Shown one piece after another: positions 44,100 to 55,977 of a stretch of 64,000 nucleotides of DNA (its first letter is position 1; each line of letters begins with the position of its first letter). Source of the DNA: Porodaedalea pini (taxonomy: Eukaryota > Basidiomycota > Agaricomycetes > Hymenochaetales > Hymenochaetaceae); contig NBAY01000045.1 in NCBI GenBank assembly GCA_002794775.1, forward strand, positions 186,001-250,000, read 5' to 3'. Below the pieces are notes generated by a model that worked only from the letters and a program-made list of their open reading frames with translations, was not told the DNA's origin and did no database searches. Made by a program: the position numbers and the translations under genes.

Positions 44100-45594
44100 C
44101 GCCGCATCCTTCCGTCTCATCATCAACTTCGCCGACGAACCCGTTCAACGTTGGCATAACCCTGGATCGAACACACAACCAATCCCTGTCCCTCCCCCGT
44201 CGGCAAGATAGATCTCACCGATGAACAGCGATGGGCCCTCCCTGCATCAGCCTGTTGGGATCCAGACCGACCAAGTTACGTCGCGACCAACAATAGCGGT
44301 GTTACATACGACATCTGGTGGAGCGAGATCCGACATAGCTGGTATTCGACGAACAAAGAAGGAAGGAGAGCTAGGTGGCCTCCAGCTGTCCCGTCGTCAC
44401 CCACACCCTCGACATCCACCATCAACTTACCAAGGACTTCAGGACCCTACCACGAGACTCGTAGAGATCCATCACCGCCAACCCCTCCTGAACCATCGAC
44501 GCCCACACCCAAACTCGCAATGTCGACAGGAGGCTTCACCCAACAACAGATGGAGCAGATCGCAGCAATTGTCGCAGGCACCTTTGCCCATCAGGCGAAC
44601 AACGCCCCGGCACCGGTCGCAGCAGCTAATCTCCCAACCCCCAACATCGACGTCGCCCGGCCACATGAATTCACTGGCAGCGACGACTACCTGGACTTCA
44701 AACATGAGGTCCTCCTCTTTGTCTCAGCAAACCCAAGCTGGTACCCAACGTCGGAGAGCAAGATCTATGTCGCTCTCTCCTACCTGAAGGGTGGCAATGC
44801 GGCAACATTGGCACAGAACTACATGGAGGAATCAACGACGGCTGGCATCGTGACCTTCACTGACAGCTGGACAAGGTTCCAAGAGCACTTAGACGCCTCG
44901 TTTGATGACCCAAACAGGAAAGAAAAAGCGCTAGCGGAATTCCAAACCAAGGTCCAGAAGGACCTCACCGCTAACGAGTTTTTCCAGAAGCTCGACGTCG
45001 TCATCACAAGAGCAGGACTGACGGACGACAGCATTATCTGCGACCACCTGAAGTGCGCGATGAACATCAAGGGGGGTATTGAGGTCGACGCCAGTCCCAA
45101 CCACGTACAACGACTGGAAAAAGAAGGCCATCGAGATTGATCGGGGTGAACAGCAGATCCGCGCAATCCAGCGAGGTCACGCATTCCCACTCCCACCACA
45201 TCAGCCTCAGCAACAGGCACCCCCGGCTCGCCGCCCGATCGCGACCCCCCACGTCGACAAACATGACGCGACTGGCGTTACTTTCGGAGGCACAGGCCAG
45301 CCGATGGACGTCTTGATGAATGAGGCCCAATGGAGGAGGGCGTGTTGGATCTGCGGCAAGCTCAGTCATTTCAAGGACGCATGCCCGCAAGGGAAGACAA
45401 TTTTGCAGTGTATGCTGCAGATGATGGCGCCTGGCGAACATCGCCTCCTTGCCGATGAGCTAGGTGCGATGAAGGAGTCGGCCTTTGAGGAAGTCATAGA
45501 CACTCGAAGGATGGCGGTGGAAGACTATGTGGAGGAAGAAGGCGATGATGAAGAGGTCGTCGACTCACAGGATTTTGCGAGTGGTCAGGTGTAG
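44100..45594 (+). pseudogene. E6 gag, frameshifted
   Basis: Leader region about 44100-44520 (other frame), capsid 44520-45066 (GGFTQQQMEQIAAIVAGTF, YLDFKHEVLLFVSANPSWYP), frameshift near 45066-45080, then 45079-45594 with the knuckle CWICGKLSHFKDAC, where the usual Gly before His is Ser. Confidence 0.85.
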
Positions 45595-45689
45595 CCATTG
45601 GGGCGACTGACCGAGAAGAACAAGGGGCCTCGTATCCAGACTCAATAAAATATAACCAACTGTCTGTACAGTATGTAGATGCAAACAAC

Positions 45690-48600
45690 GTCGATGGTTT
45701 TTCTGACTACAAAGTCCCCACCAGTGTGAACAAAGAGAACGAGTACAAACAGCTGTTCATGAGGGGAACTGGCAGACGCCAGCTGGACCTCCTCCTGAAC
45801 ATCAGATACAATGTGGAGAGTGAAGCAAAAGAGGTGGATGCACATGCCCTTGTGGATTTGGGGTGTACAGGATCATGTATCGATGTGAGGTTCGTCGAAC
45901 GGTATGGGTTGGAGACCAAATGTTACATCAGACCCCTCGCAGTGCTCAATGCGGATGGTACGCACAACAAGGCTGGTCTGATTGAGAAATATGTCGACGT
46001 TGAGCTGATGATTGGACACCACAAGGAAAAGATTGTCCTTGCGGTAACATCCCTGGCATCCTCTAACATTTTCCTCGGCTATGATTGGCTTCGATGCCAC
46101 AACCCAGAGGTCAACTGGAAAACGGGTTCGATTGAATTCACCCGCTGTCCAGAAGAATGCATGACCGAGAAGGAGAATGTGGAAGAGATGAGGAGGGTGA
46201 GAGAAGTGCGAATGGACAAGGCGTCCTGGCCCGCATATCTCAACGACTACCCGACGTATTCTCGGAGAAAGGATTCAAGAAGCTACCGGAACACCGCCCC
46301 TGGGACCATGTCATCGACCTGAAGCCTGACTTCAAGCCTAGCGACTGCAAGATCTACCCGTTGACACCGACGGAACAACAGTTGCTAAAGGATTTCCTTG
46401 AAGAGAACCTGAAATCGGGCCATATACGAAAGTCAATCTCACCAATGGTGTCGCCTTTCTTCTTCATCAAGAAGGCCAACAAGTCCCTATGCCCAATACA
46501 GGACTACCGGAAGCTTAATGAGGGAACGATCAAGAATAAGTACCCTCTCCCTCTCATTGACGAACTCGTCGACAAGGTCAAGAAGGCGAAGTACATCACC
46601 AAGCTTGACCTCCGGTGGGGATACTATAACATCCAGATCTGTGAAGGTGACGAGTGGAAGGCAGCCTTTCGCACAAATATGGGCCTTTTCAAACCGACCG
46701 TCATGTTCTTTGGTCTTTGCAATGCACCGGTAACGTTTCAGGCCTTTGTCAACCATATTTTCAAGGGACTGATCTATGATAACTTGATCATTGTCTACCT
46801 CGACGACATCCTCATCCTCTCACAAACCCTTGAGGAGCATATCGAGACGTCGAGGCGCGTCCTTCAGATCTTGCGAGAGAACGGACTGTACCTGAAGCCT
46901 GAAAAGTGCGAGTTTGATGCCAAAGTCGTAAAGTACCTTGGCTACATCATTGGCAATGGCGAGATCAGAGTGGACCCGGTGAAGACGGAAGCAATCACAG
47001 ACTGGCCCGTCCCACGAAACGTCAAACAACTGCAACAGTTCCTCAGCATGGGCAACTGGCTACGACAGTTCATCAAGAATTACAGCAAGGTAGTCCATCT
47101 GTTGACATCGCTGACTGGCAAGAAGGACTGGGTATGGGAGACCAAACAGCAGGAAGCATTTGAGGAGCTGAGATGACGTCTCTGCTCACCTCCAGTCCTG
47201 GCCATCGCGAACGATGAGGGCCCTTTCCACGTTGAGGTGGACTCATCAAACTTCGCACTTGGAGGCATGCTGTTGCAGAAGCAAGAAGGCAAGTGGAGGG
47301 TAGTCGCCTACAGGTCTGAAGCACTCCTGCCGGCAGAACGAAACTATGAGATCTACAACAAGGAGATGCTCGTGATCATTTCGGCACTCAAGGAGTGGAG
47401 ACAGTACCTTCTCGGCGCCCGTCACCCTATCGAGATCTGGTCTGATCACGCCAACCTCACCTACTTCAGGTCGGCGCAAAAGCTGAGCTATCGACAAGCT
47501 CGCTGGCGGACAGAACTTGAGGAATTTGACTTCCGCCTCAAGCACAAGTCAGGGAAGATGATGGGCAAGGTGGACTTACTGTTGTGTAAGACCGGTTATG
47601 ACGAGGGGAAGGATGATAACGACGGCGTCATGTTCATCAAGGAGAAGTGGCTGAATCGTGGAATGGTGAGGACGTCGCGTGATGAGGTGTTGGAACGAGT
47701 GGGTGAAGCGCAGAGGGCACAGAACGAGTCGGAGAGACCGACAGGAATGATGGAAGTCAACGGGTTGTGGCGGATGAAGGGCAAGGTATACGTCCCGTCA
47801 ATGATAAAGGAGTTGGTATTGCAGGAGTGTCATGACTCAGTATTGGCTGGGAATCCTGGAGCATCAAAGACAGTGGAACTTATCTGTCGAGACTTCTGGT
47901 GGGCGTCGATGTTCTCCGACATCCAAGCGTACGTCTGAGGATGTGATCGCTGTCAGCGAACAAAGGCTCTGAGAGCATCGAGGTCAAGACCACTCCATCC
48001 GAATATGGTCCCTGAAGCCCCCTGGGAAATCGTCATGGTCGACCTCATTGGAAAGCTCCCAGACTCCAAGGGGCACAACGCAATCTGTGTCTTCGTTGAT
48101 AGGTTCTCGAAACAGATGCACGTGGTCCTGACAATGACAAAACTGTCAGCAGAAGGCATGGCTCAGTTGTACCACGACCACATCTTCCGCCTCCATGGCC
48201 TACCGACGAAGATCATCCATGATCGTGGCATGCAGTTCGACGCCTCGATGATGAAGGAACTATACAAACTCCTGCACATCGAAGGCAACCCGTCAATGGC
48301 ATATCACCCGCAAATGGACAGTCAGACGGAACACGTTAACCAAGAGCTCAAACAGTACCTTAGGCTCTTCGTTAACCATTGGCAATCGGATTGGAAGGAC
48401 TGGCTCCCGCTCGCAGAGTTCGCATACAACAACCGTGAACACTCAGCAACAAAGATGTCTCCCTTCTACGCAAATACAGGACGTCATCCTCTAAGCTTCG
48501 ACACGACGTGAACTTCGTCCACTAACATGTCGGCAGAAGAATTCGCAAAGCACATCAAGGAGACTCATCGCGTTGCGAAGGACAACCTGGTCAAGGCAGC

Positions 48601-49189
48601 TGAGGACATGAAACACTACCATGATCGGACAGCAGGGGCATCGGTGGAGTACCAGACTGGTGACAAGGTTTTCCTGGATGGTCGGAACATCAGCACAGAT
48701 GCACCGACAAAGAAGCTAGTGGAAAAATGGTATGGACCCTTCGAAATCGTTGACAAAGCGGGCGCGAGTGCATACAAGCTCAAACTCCCCAAGCGATGGA
48801 GGAAAGTCCACCCGGTCTTCAACGAAGCCCTGTTGAAACCCACTGTCAAACCATCCTTCGAAAGCCAGAAACACCCTCCATCGCCACCACCCGACATTGT
48901 TGACAATGAGGAGGAATACGAGGTTCAGGAGGTTATTGACTCACGTCTGCACCAAGGAAAGCTACAGTACCTCGTCAAGTGGGTTGGATACAATGAACCG
49001 ACTTGGCAGCCTGAGACGGACTTCAGTGAGAACGCAAAGGAGGCGATCATGGAGTTCTATCAGAAACACCCTGGCGCTCCTCGAAAACTCGACATTCCTC
49101 GCCAACGACTCCGTCCACTCTTCGTCCACACCGAGCCAGATGACCATGATCTTGGTTGGTCGGGACGCCCAACCTTGAGGGGGGGGTAA
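45690..49189 (+). pseudogene. E6 pol, broken at several points
   Basis: Protease 45726-46240 (D-L-G in place of D-S-G, as in E2), frameshift near 46250, RT to 47176 with intact IVYLDDILIL, TGA at 47174-47176, RNase H 47237 onward, integrase finger to a TGA at 47936-47938, integrase core 48005-48511 (YHPQMDSQTEHVNQELKQYL), TGA at 48509-48511, integrase end and chromodomain 48527-49189 (LQYLVKWVGYNEPTWQPE). The purine tract just before the 3' LTR is GAGGGGGGGGTAA. Confidence 0.9.
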
Positions 49190-49703
49190 TGTCAGGACTC
49201 GAACTTTTCCTTTCTTTTCATCCTCTTTCTATCATTTCATTTCATTTCTTTTAAAACCACTCCTTTCCATTATATTTAACCTTCCTTCATAAATCATTTC
49301 CCATTCTTATGTCATACACAATCATTCCCACACTCACTTAGTACGATCCAACCTTCATTTGTTCCATTCCTAGTTATGTAAACTATACAGTACTTAGATA
49401 ATACAATCCCATGGACAATGCTATATAGAAGAAGGTGGAATTGCAGAAGCTCCCTGTTCTGCTTTTCCTCTTACCTCCACGTCATCCAGGTGAGACCGGT
49501 CCCCCTTGTATTAGTTAGACTTGTATTAATCCTCTTACCTCCACGTTGTCCAGTCTGAGTAAACCCGCCACCCGAGTTTTCGTCGTCACCATTAGGTGTC
49601 GTGACCTCGAGATACGGCCCATCCCAGACAACGTCTGCATCACCATCAGGTGCCACGCGTTGAGGTTGCCTAGTCTGAGTTCCACCCAGACTTCTGCCTA
49701 ACA
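49190..49703 (+). repeat. E6 3' LTR
   Basis: 514 bp, same length and ends as the 5' LTR. Confidence 0.94.
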
Positions 49704-52512
49704 GTAAGATCTACCCACTCAGTCCATCAGAACAGGTGGCACTGGATGAATTCCTTACCAAAAACCTGAGAACTGGCCGCATTCGCAACTCTCAATCTGA
49801 GATGGCATCCCCCTTCTTCTTCATCAAAAAGAAGGATGGCAAGCTTCGCCCTGTACAGGATTATCACAAACTCAATGACATGACAGTTAAGAACAAATAC
49901 CTGTTACTGCCAATCCAAGAGCTCATTGACAAGACAAAGCAGGCAAAATTCTTCACAAAGCTTGACATACGCTGGGGTTACAATAACATTCAGATTCGAG
50001 AGGGTGACGAGCATAAAGCTGCCTTCAGGACAAACTGTGGTCTATTCGAACCAACAGTCATGTTCTTTGGTCTCACAAACTCACCAGTGACATTCCAAGG
50101 ATTCATGAATGAGATCTTCCGAGAACTCGTCAATGATGGACACATAATAGTCTACATGGATGACATTCTGATCTTAGCACATACTCGCGAACATCATGAC
50201 AAACTCATCCGACAAGTCCTGGAAGTGTTGTGAGCAAACAAGCTGTTCTTAAAGCCAGAAAAGTGCAGTTTTGCTCAAGAGACCGTGAACTATCTTGGGC
50301 ATATCCTCAGCAATGGACAGATTCACATGGATCCAACCAAAGTGGCAGGTGTAAAAGATTGGCCAGTTCCTAAGAACAAGAAAGAACTACAGTCCTTCCT
50401 TGGCTTCTGCAACTACTACTGCCGCTTTATCCTAGCGTTCAGTCACTACGCAAAGCCCTTAACAGTGTTGACCAGAGATGTAGAGTGGAAGTGGGAGGTA
50501 GAGCAACAGGAGGCCTTTGAACATCTGAAGCAGAAGCTCTGTGAGGAACCCGTACTCGCAGTACCTACTGACAACGGTCAATTTTGGGTGGAGGCCGACT
50601 CGTCGCATTTCACTAACGGCGCCATTCTGTCCCAACTCATCGACGGAAAATGGCATCCAATTGCATACTGATTGCAAGCGCTTAGCCAAGCAGAGCGCAA
50701 TTACAAAATCTATGACAAAGAGATGTTTGCGATCATGTGTGCACTGGATGACTGGCAACAATATCTTCTGGGAGCAACGCAAACTTTTGAAATCTGGTCG
50801 GATCACCTCAACCTCCAGTATTTCCGAAAACCCCAGAAGATTAACCACCGACAAGTGCAATGGCTACAGGAGTTAGTGGACTATGACTTCAAACTGTTCC
50901 ATAAACCAGGTGCCCTGATGACTAAGGCTGACCTCCTCTCGAGACAAGCGGACCATGAGAGGGGGGAGAATGACAATATCGACATCGTTTTACTCAAGCT
51001 GGACCTATTTGTAAACGAAACACTGCTAGAAGCACTGGATGCAGACTTCATCAAACGAATCAAAAGGGTACAAAATAACAGGGATAGAGCAGTTGTGAAG
51101 GCATTAGAGAAAAAGGAACGAGAGTGGAATGAGGAAGAAGAAGGATTGTTGATGTGGAAGGGCAGGATCTATGTGCCAAAAGACCGGAAACTCCGAGAAG
51201 ACATCATTTGAAACCATCACGACAGCACACTCGCAGGACACCCAGGATGCTATAAGACCCATGAGTTGATCACACACAACTACTGGTGGCCAGGAATCCA
51301 GTGAGATGTTGGAATGTATGTCGAGGGATGCAATGTGTGTCAACGTACCAAGGCACACAGAGCGAAACCGCATAACCCTCTGAGCCCGAACGAGATCCCA
51401 AAAGGTCCTTGGGAAATTGTCATGGCAGATCTGATCAGCAAACTCCCTGAGTCCAATGGGCATAACATGATCTGTGTCTTTGTCGACAGGTTCAGTAAAC
51501 AGGTGCATGCTATCCCTACCTCGGTGAGTGTAACGTCAGAAGGAATGGCGAGGCTCTACTGGGATCATGTCTTCAGGCTACACGGCATATCACAAAAGTT
51601 TATTCATGACAGAGGATCACAGTTCAAGTCCAAGTTCATGAATGAACTATACCGGTTACTGGGCATTGAGGGAAACCCATCAATGGCATATCACCCACAG
51701 ACAGATGGTCAGACAGAATGGATAAACCAAGAGATCAAACAGTACCTATGTCTCTTCATTAACCACCATCAGTCGGACTGGGTGGAATGGCTTGCGCTAG
51801 CAGAATTTGCGTACAACAACAAGGAACAGATGTCAACAGGAGCATCACCCTTTTTTGTCAATCACGGGAGACATCCGTACAAGGGCACGAATCCTAGATG
51901 TGAATCGACCAATGAGTCTGCTAAGCAGTTTGCCAACCGGATGGCCAAGATCAGGGAGGAAACTGAATCGGCATTGAAACATGTGGCCAAAACCATGAAG
52001 TGCTTCTATGACAGGACAAAGGGAGAATCCATTGAGTATAAACTTGGGGATAAGGTCATGCTTGAAGGAACTCACTTAAAGACAGATCGTCCTATGAAGA
52101 AGCTGGGAGACAAATGCTATGGGCCTTTTGTTGTTGAAAAGAAAATTGGCACGTCAGCATATGGGCTTAAACTGCCATGTACATGGAAGAAAGTCTATCC
52201 GGTGTTCAATGAAGTGCTCCTCTCCCCGTACAATGAACCGCAGTACACGTCGCAGAAGTGAGATCCTCCACCCCCACCCGAGATCATTGATGACATGCTA
52301 GAATATGAAGTTGAAAAGGTTGTCGACTCCAAGCTAGTGCAAGGAAAGCTCAAATACCTCATACACTGGAAAGGGTACCCGAATGAAGAGTACACCTGGG
52401 AACCGATTGAGAATTTGATGAACTCTCAAAAGGCCATCAACAAATTTCATAAGTCAACTCCAAGTGCTCCATGTATCCTCAACACCTTAGAAATGTCACA
52501 ACTGAAGTTCTG
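49704..52512 (+). pseudogene. E3 pol, RT to chromodomain
   Basis: After the gtaag duplication the E3 frame resumes (IYPLSPSEQVALDEFL). RT with SPFFFIKKKDGKLRP and catalytic IVYMDDILIL (about 50145); RNase H with FWVEADSSHFTNGAIL; integrase finger ([14 protein letters not shown] ... CNVCQ); core with MADLISKLPESNGHN, IHDRGSQFKSKF and TDGQTEWINQEIKQYL; chromodomain EVEKVVDSKLVQGKLKYLIH near 52310. TGA stops at 50231, 50669, 51209, 51302, 52259 and 52511 (approximate); no TAA or TAG interrupts it. Apart from these the frame is essentially unbroken. Confidence 0.9.
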
Positions 52513-52630
52513 ACCCGTGTTCAAGATGATGGAGCCTGAGAGACAGGAAGGAGTGGCACAGTGGTGGGCCGGTAAGTTCCAGGGTAGGGAACATGGGTGA
52601 TCGGGACACTCGCCTTGAAGGAGGGGGTCA

Positions 52631-53064
52631 TGTCATGGATGTTTTTTGATTATTTCATTTCTCTTATCACTTCCCCTTATCTTATCATATCTAGTGCTAC
52701 TAATCCTGCTTATTATCGCTTACTCTTTACTCATTACACTCTTTCCCACACTCTCACTACTCGCTGACTGATCCTATGACACTATTGTTCTATGAAGTTC
52801 CATGACGTTCTTTCACTTATCCTCATGTAGTAGCTAATTCCCTGGTCCGTGTGCAGCCTCTGAAGGGTATATAAGTAGGTAGTCCTCCTGTAGTAATCCC
52901 TTAGTTTTGACCTGGTCAATTCTACCTGGCTACGTCCAGAAGCTACTCCTCACTCTTGCGCTGTGTCAGCTCCCCTGGCTCACCGCTCTCTCTTCTCCCT
53001 CCTCCTCTGACTGAGTTCTGCGTGACCCGGTTACCTTTTGTGTACCCATAGTCCATCGCTGACA
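52631..53064 (+). repeat. E3 3' LTR
   Basis: 434 bp; preceded by purine tract GAAGGAGGGGGTCA. Lacks the 20 bp seen in the 5' LTR. Confidence 0.94.
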
Positions 53065-53230
53065 CCTCCCACATCATGGTTGCTGTTGTCAGTCTCCTGC
53101 AAAAACTCAGGGGTCGCTGGTGCGTGATTGTTGGCCCCCAGCTTTGCCTGTGGTGGTGTCAAAGAACCCCCCCAGCTTTGGGGGATGCAGAGGGGCATGG
53201 GACAGTTTCAGGAGTTGTAGTGTTGTCCAT
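53065..53230 (-). pseudogene. G1 exon 1, start
   Basis: Proposed start ATG at 53230 (MDNTTTPETVPCPSASPKAG). Two G-runs each appear one base too long (near 53168-53175 and 53137-53143), breaking the frame. With those two positions discounted, exon lengths are 393, 498, 318 and 642 nt, all multiples of three, which supports the model. The frame then reads EFLQETDNSNHDVGG into the E3 insertion. Confidence 0.6.
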
Positions 53231-53963
53231 CGAAAAGGTAAGGTGAGATGCAGGAGGTGGTAGTAAAAAGCAGAAGACAACATGTTCTGAAATTTTGCAA
53301 TGATCTCTACCAACAGAAATCATGCCCCCATGCTACTGGACCGGAACAAGCAATGTGATCACACTCAAGAAGCATGATGTGGAACCTGGTCATTTTAAGA
53401 TCACCGAAGTGCCCGAAATGGTTCTCGATGATCACACACCTCAAAAAGCCAATCACATGCAGATCCAGACTACAACAAATACAGCACAAACCCGCTGATC
53501 ATTTATGATGAACTTAGGCACACACTGAACACCAGTGTTTAACGACAAGCCTGCTCCTACCAAAAAGGAACCACAAGGCACACAACACACAGGTACTCAA
53601 TGAAAAATGAACACCAAGGAAAATAACTACACTGAGCAAGGACCACCAAACAAAGATCTACACCGACAATACAGGAACATGAACCTGTACCAAACACAAG
53701 AAATATGAAACAACATATGAAAAGACACAAAAATTTGCCGATTGACTGGCCGCTGACCATGAGAAAATGACACTATTGCTGTCACAAATCACCCAAAACA
53801 CGCAATGAATGTGAACTCTGCTGACAGACAGCATGACCAATACAGAGAGGTCCTCCTGATTACAGACACACAAATGACTCAGGCAATGTAACTGTCCTTT
53901 AAAAGACACGCCATTACTGAAAGCAACAAAAAGCAAAAGAGACAACATCCGACCCTGCATACA
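53231..53963. other. 5' flank of G1 and of the next plus-strand ORF
   Basis: Between divergent G1 and the ORF at 53964. Minus-strand ORFs of up to 120 codons overlap the region, but have no recognisable motif. No LTR or TIR was recognised. Confidence 0.4.
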
Positions 53964-54784
53964 ATGGAAAGTACCGACATTACCCCTCCCCATGCGACCG
54001 TCCTCAAGGACATGGCGCACTGTATGCCCAACCTGACTCCTGGTGACTTCACACTAGCCAACCCTTGCCCAATGGGTGTCTCGCAGATAGTTGTATATGA
54101 CCTGGCAACAACCTCATTTGCGAAGTTTGCGGTAGAGTTACTATTCACATTTGACAAGCTCATGCCTACACACCTGACTCTGATATACATGGCCTACACA
54201 TTCTGCACACCCAAGATACAAGAGCAACTCTCACAGTCACTTGCACTTGCCAGAGGTTTGTGGTCCCAATTCTGTACTGCAGTCGCCATAGCCAGCCCCG
54301 ATTACGAGGGCCTCATGCAACTTGCATACAAAGAAGTATACCGCACGGTCTTCAGACAGATCGTGAGCAGGAAGGCAACCTCGTATGAATCAGCCCTGAC
54401 CCTCTCCCAGTTCAACACTGCAGCAACGGTGTCCTACATCCAGCCGGCACACCTCAGCCAACTGTACCAAGCCTGAGAATTGCTGATTTCTGCAGAAGCC
54501 AAGCAGGCTGACTTTGCAGCAATGCTCAAAGATGCCAAGCAGGAGTGTACAGCATGCAAAGGACAACAGTCAGCCCTTCAGGAGACAGTGATCACAATGG
54601 CCTGCCTTGCTGAAGCCACTCAGGGACAAGCCATCAAAGCTCACGACCTGCTCTCACAGCTAGTTGGTCAACTAAACAAGCTGCACATTACACTGATCAA
54701 CCTGGGTGAACACATGAACTTGATTGTGTCCTGGAACGACTTCAACTGTAAGCCCGCCAGAGCGTTCTTACCACGTGCGACATG
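53964..54784 (+). CDS. Unknown protein, interrupted by one TGA
   Basis: 171-codon frame (MESTDITPPHATVLKDMAHC ... QPAHLSQLYQA), TGA at 54474-54476, then a further 102 open codons rich in Ala/Gln/Leu (LISAEAKQADFAAMLKDAKQ) with heptad-like helix pattern. It looks like one protein of about 270 residues with a coiled-coil C-terminus. It is not recognised; a structural (gag-like) protein of an unseen retroelement is a guess. The stop again is TGA. Confidence 0.4.
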
Positions 54785-55977
54785 ACACTGACTGTCTGGA
54801 CATTGTGTCATGACTCCAAGTACCGAGCCTTCCCCAGGACCATGCCAAGTCTGAGCCTGAGTGCTGAGTCTCACAATCGTACAAAGTCTGAGCACAAGTG
54901 CCAAGTCTCGTGAACGTACTGAGTCTGAGCCTGAAGACCAAGTCTGAGCCCAAGGACCAAGTCTGAGCCCAAAACTCGGTGGCAGCATAGCCTCTGGACC
55001 TTTGGAGCATGGCACATTATATTCTATCCATATCCTTTTCATATTCCCTTCACTCCCCAACCCGTCCGAAACTAATGCGAACTCGTCCGATTCTTATACG
55101 CACTCGCACCGAGTCAAGCGATCCTCTGGTATGCAAATGCTGATTTACGTATTCCGAGAGTAATTCTCAATGTATTCCTTTCGGACTGGTACTGTATAGT
55201 TCATATTATAGTATCCTTTCTATTTGAACTCTTTCTGATGCCTTTGTTGCCTCAGTCTATCTGTCAGCAACAAAGGTGAGTAGACAATTTTCCTGTATGT
55301 ATTTCTAGTCTATCTGACAGCAACAAAGATTGTTTTGTTCCATCTGTCTTGTGGGCTCAAGTGTTGGCACTACCTAAGTGCCTTCCATCAACACAACATT
55401 TTCAGCCAAATATGGAAGGATCACACAGGAAGGATTAGCTACAACGGATGAGCAGGCTAAAGCCAAACACCCAGTGCATTTCTCCTGAACCCCCCTGATT
55501 CAATCACCTCATGTTACATTAGGCAAAATAAAGTACCCCTCCATTTCTCTTAATAACAAAGAACCCCATTTTCATATGACAACAGACACCGACCCTCTCT
55601 ATTTTTACTTTCTCTCTGCCAAAATGGTTTTTTACACCAAACATTGCACTCCTAAATAAAACCGAGTCTCTATAAAAACCCCAATCTTGTTCCAGTCCCC
55701 TCCCAAGCACTTGCTCTACAATACGCCCCTTCTTCAAATAATCCACCTTTTTTTTCAATACCTACCCTTCACCAACCATGCGCTCAGACTGAACCAGTGC
55801 CGAGTTTTTCTATGACAACTGAATCCTGTGCCCGGATGACATACATGGGGTTCACAATTGGTTGATATCATTCACTCTCACGTCAAATGCTAACACTCGC
55901 ATCAGGCCACTCTCAAGGACATCCTATGCCACTCTGGATCTCACCAGTGCTTCTGGTGCTCAATCACCGAGCCTGGC
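54785..55977. other. Intergenic region with tandem-like CTGAG motif
   Basis: At 54830-54975 the words AAGTCTGAG / GAGTCTGAG recur about seven times at irregular 10-35 nt spacing, a degenerate minisatellite. Near 55250-55330 the string tctatctg-cagcaacaaag occurs twice. A TATAAAAA box is at about 55672. Otherwise no gene was recognised. Confidence 0.4.

Larger units (their letters stand above)
43296..49703 (+). mobile_element. Ty3/gypsy chromovirus E6 nested in E3
   Basis: 6408 bp; two 514-bp LTRs (TGTCAG...TAACA) differing at about 19 sites (3.7%), all transitions; perfect gtaag duplication. Plus-strand gag, protease, RT, RNase H, integrase, chromodomain. The LTR and proteins are the same subfamily as E2. 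Multiple stops and frameshifts. Confidence 0.95.
38659..53064 (+). mobile_element. Ty3/gypsy chromovirus E3 (third family), carrying nested E6 and a 1-kb insert
   Basis: 14406 bp. LTRs of 454 and 434 bp (TGTCA...TGACA) and a perfect cctcc duplication. Removing E6 and the 1-kb insert leaves about 7.0 kb. Plus-strand order: LTR, priming site 39115-39125, gag, protease, RT, RNase H, integrase, chromodomain, purine tract, LTR. The LTRs differ by a 20-bp deletion between short direct repeats and about 11 substitutions, all transitions. It sits in exon 1 of G1, on the opposite strand. Confidence 0.94.

Noticed and set aside
49704..52512. UGA recoded as a sense codon
   Set aside because: The aligned codons in better-preserved copies are mostly CGA, and a CpG transition explains the TGA without recoding.
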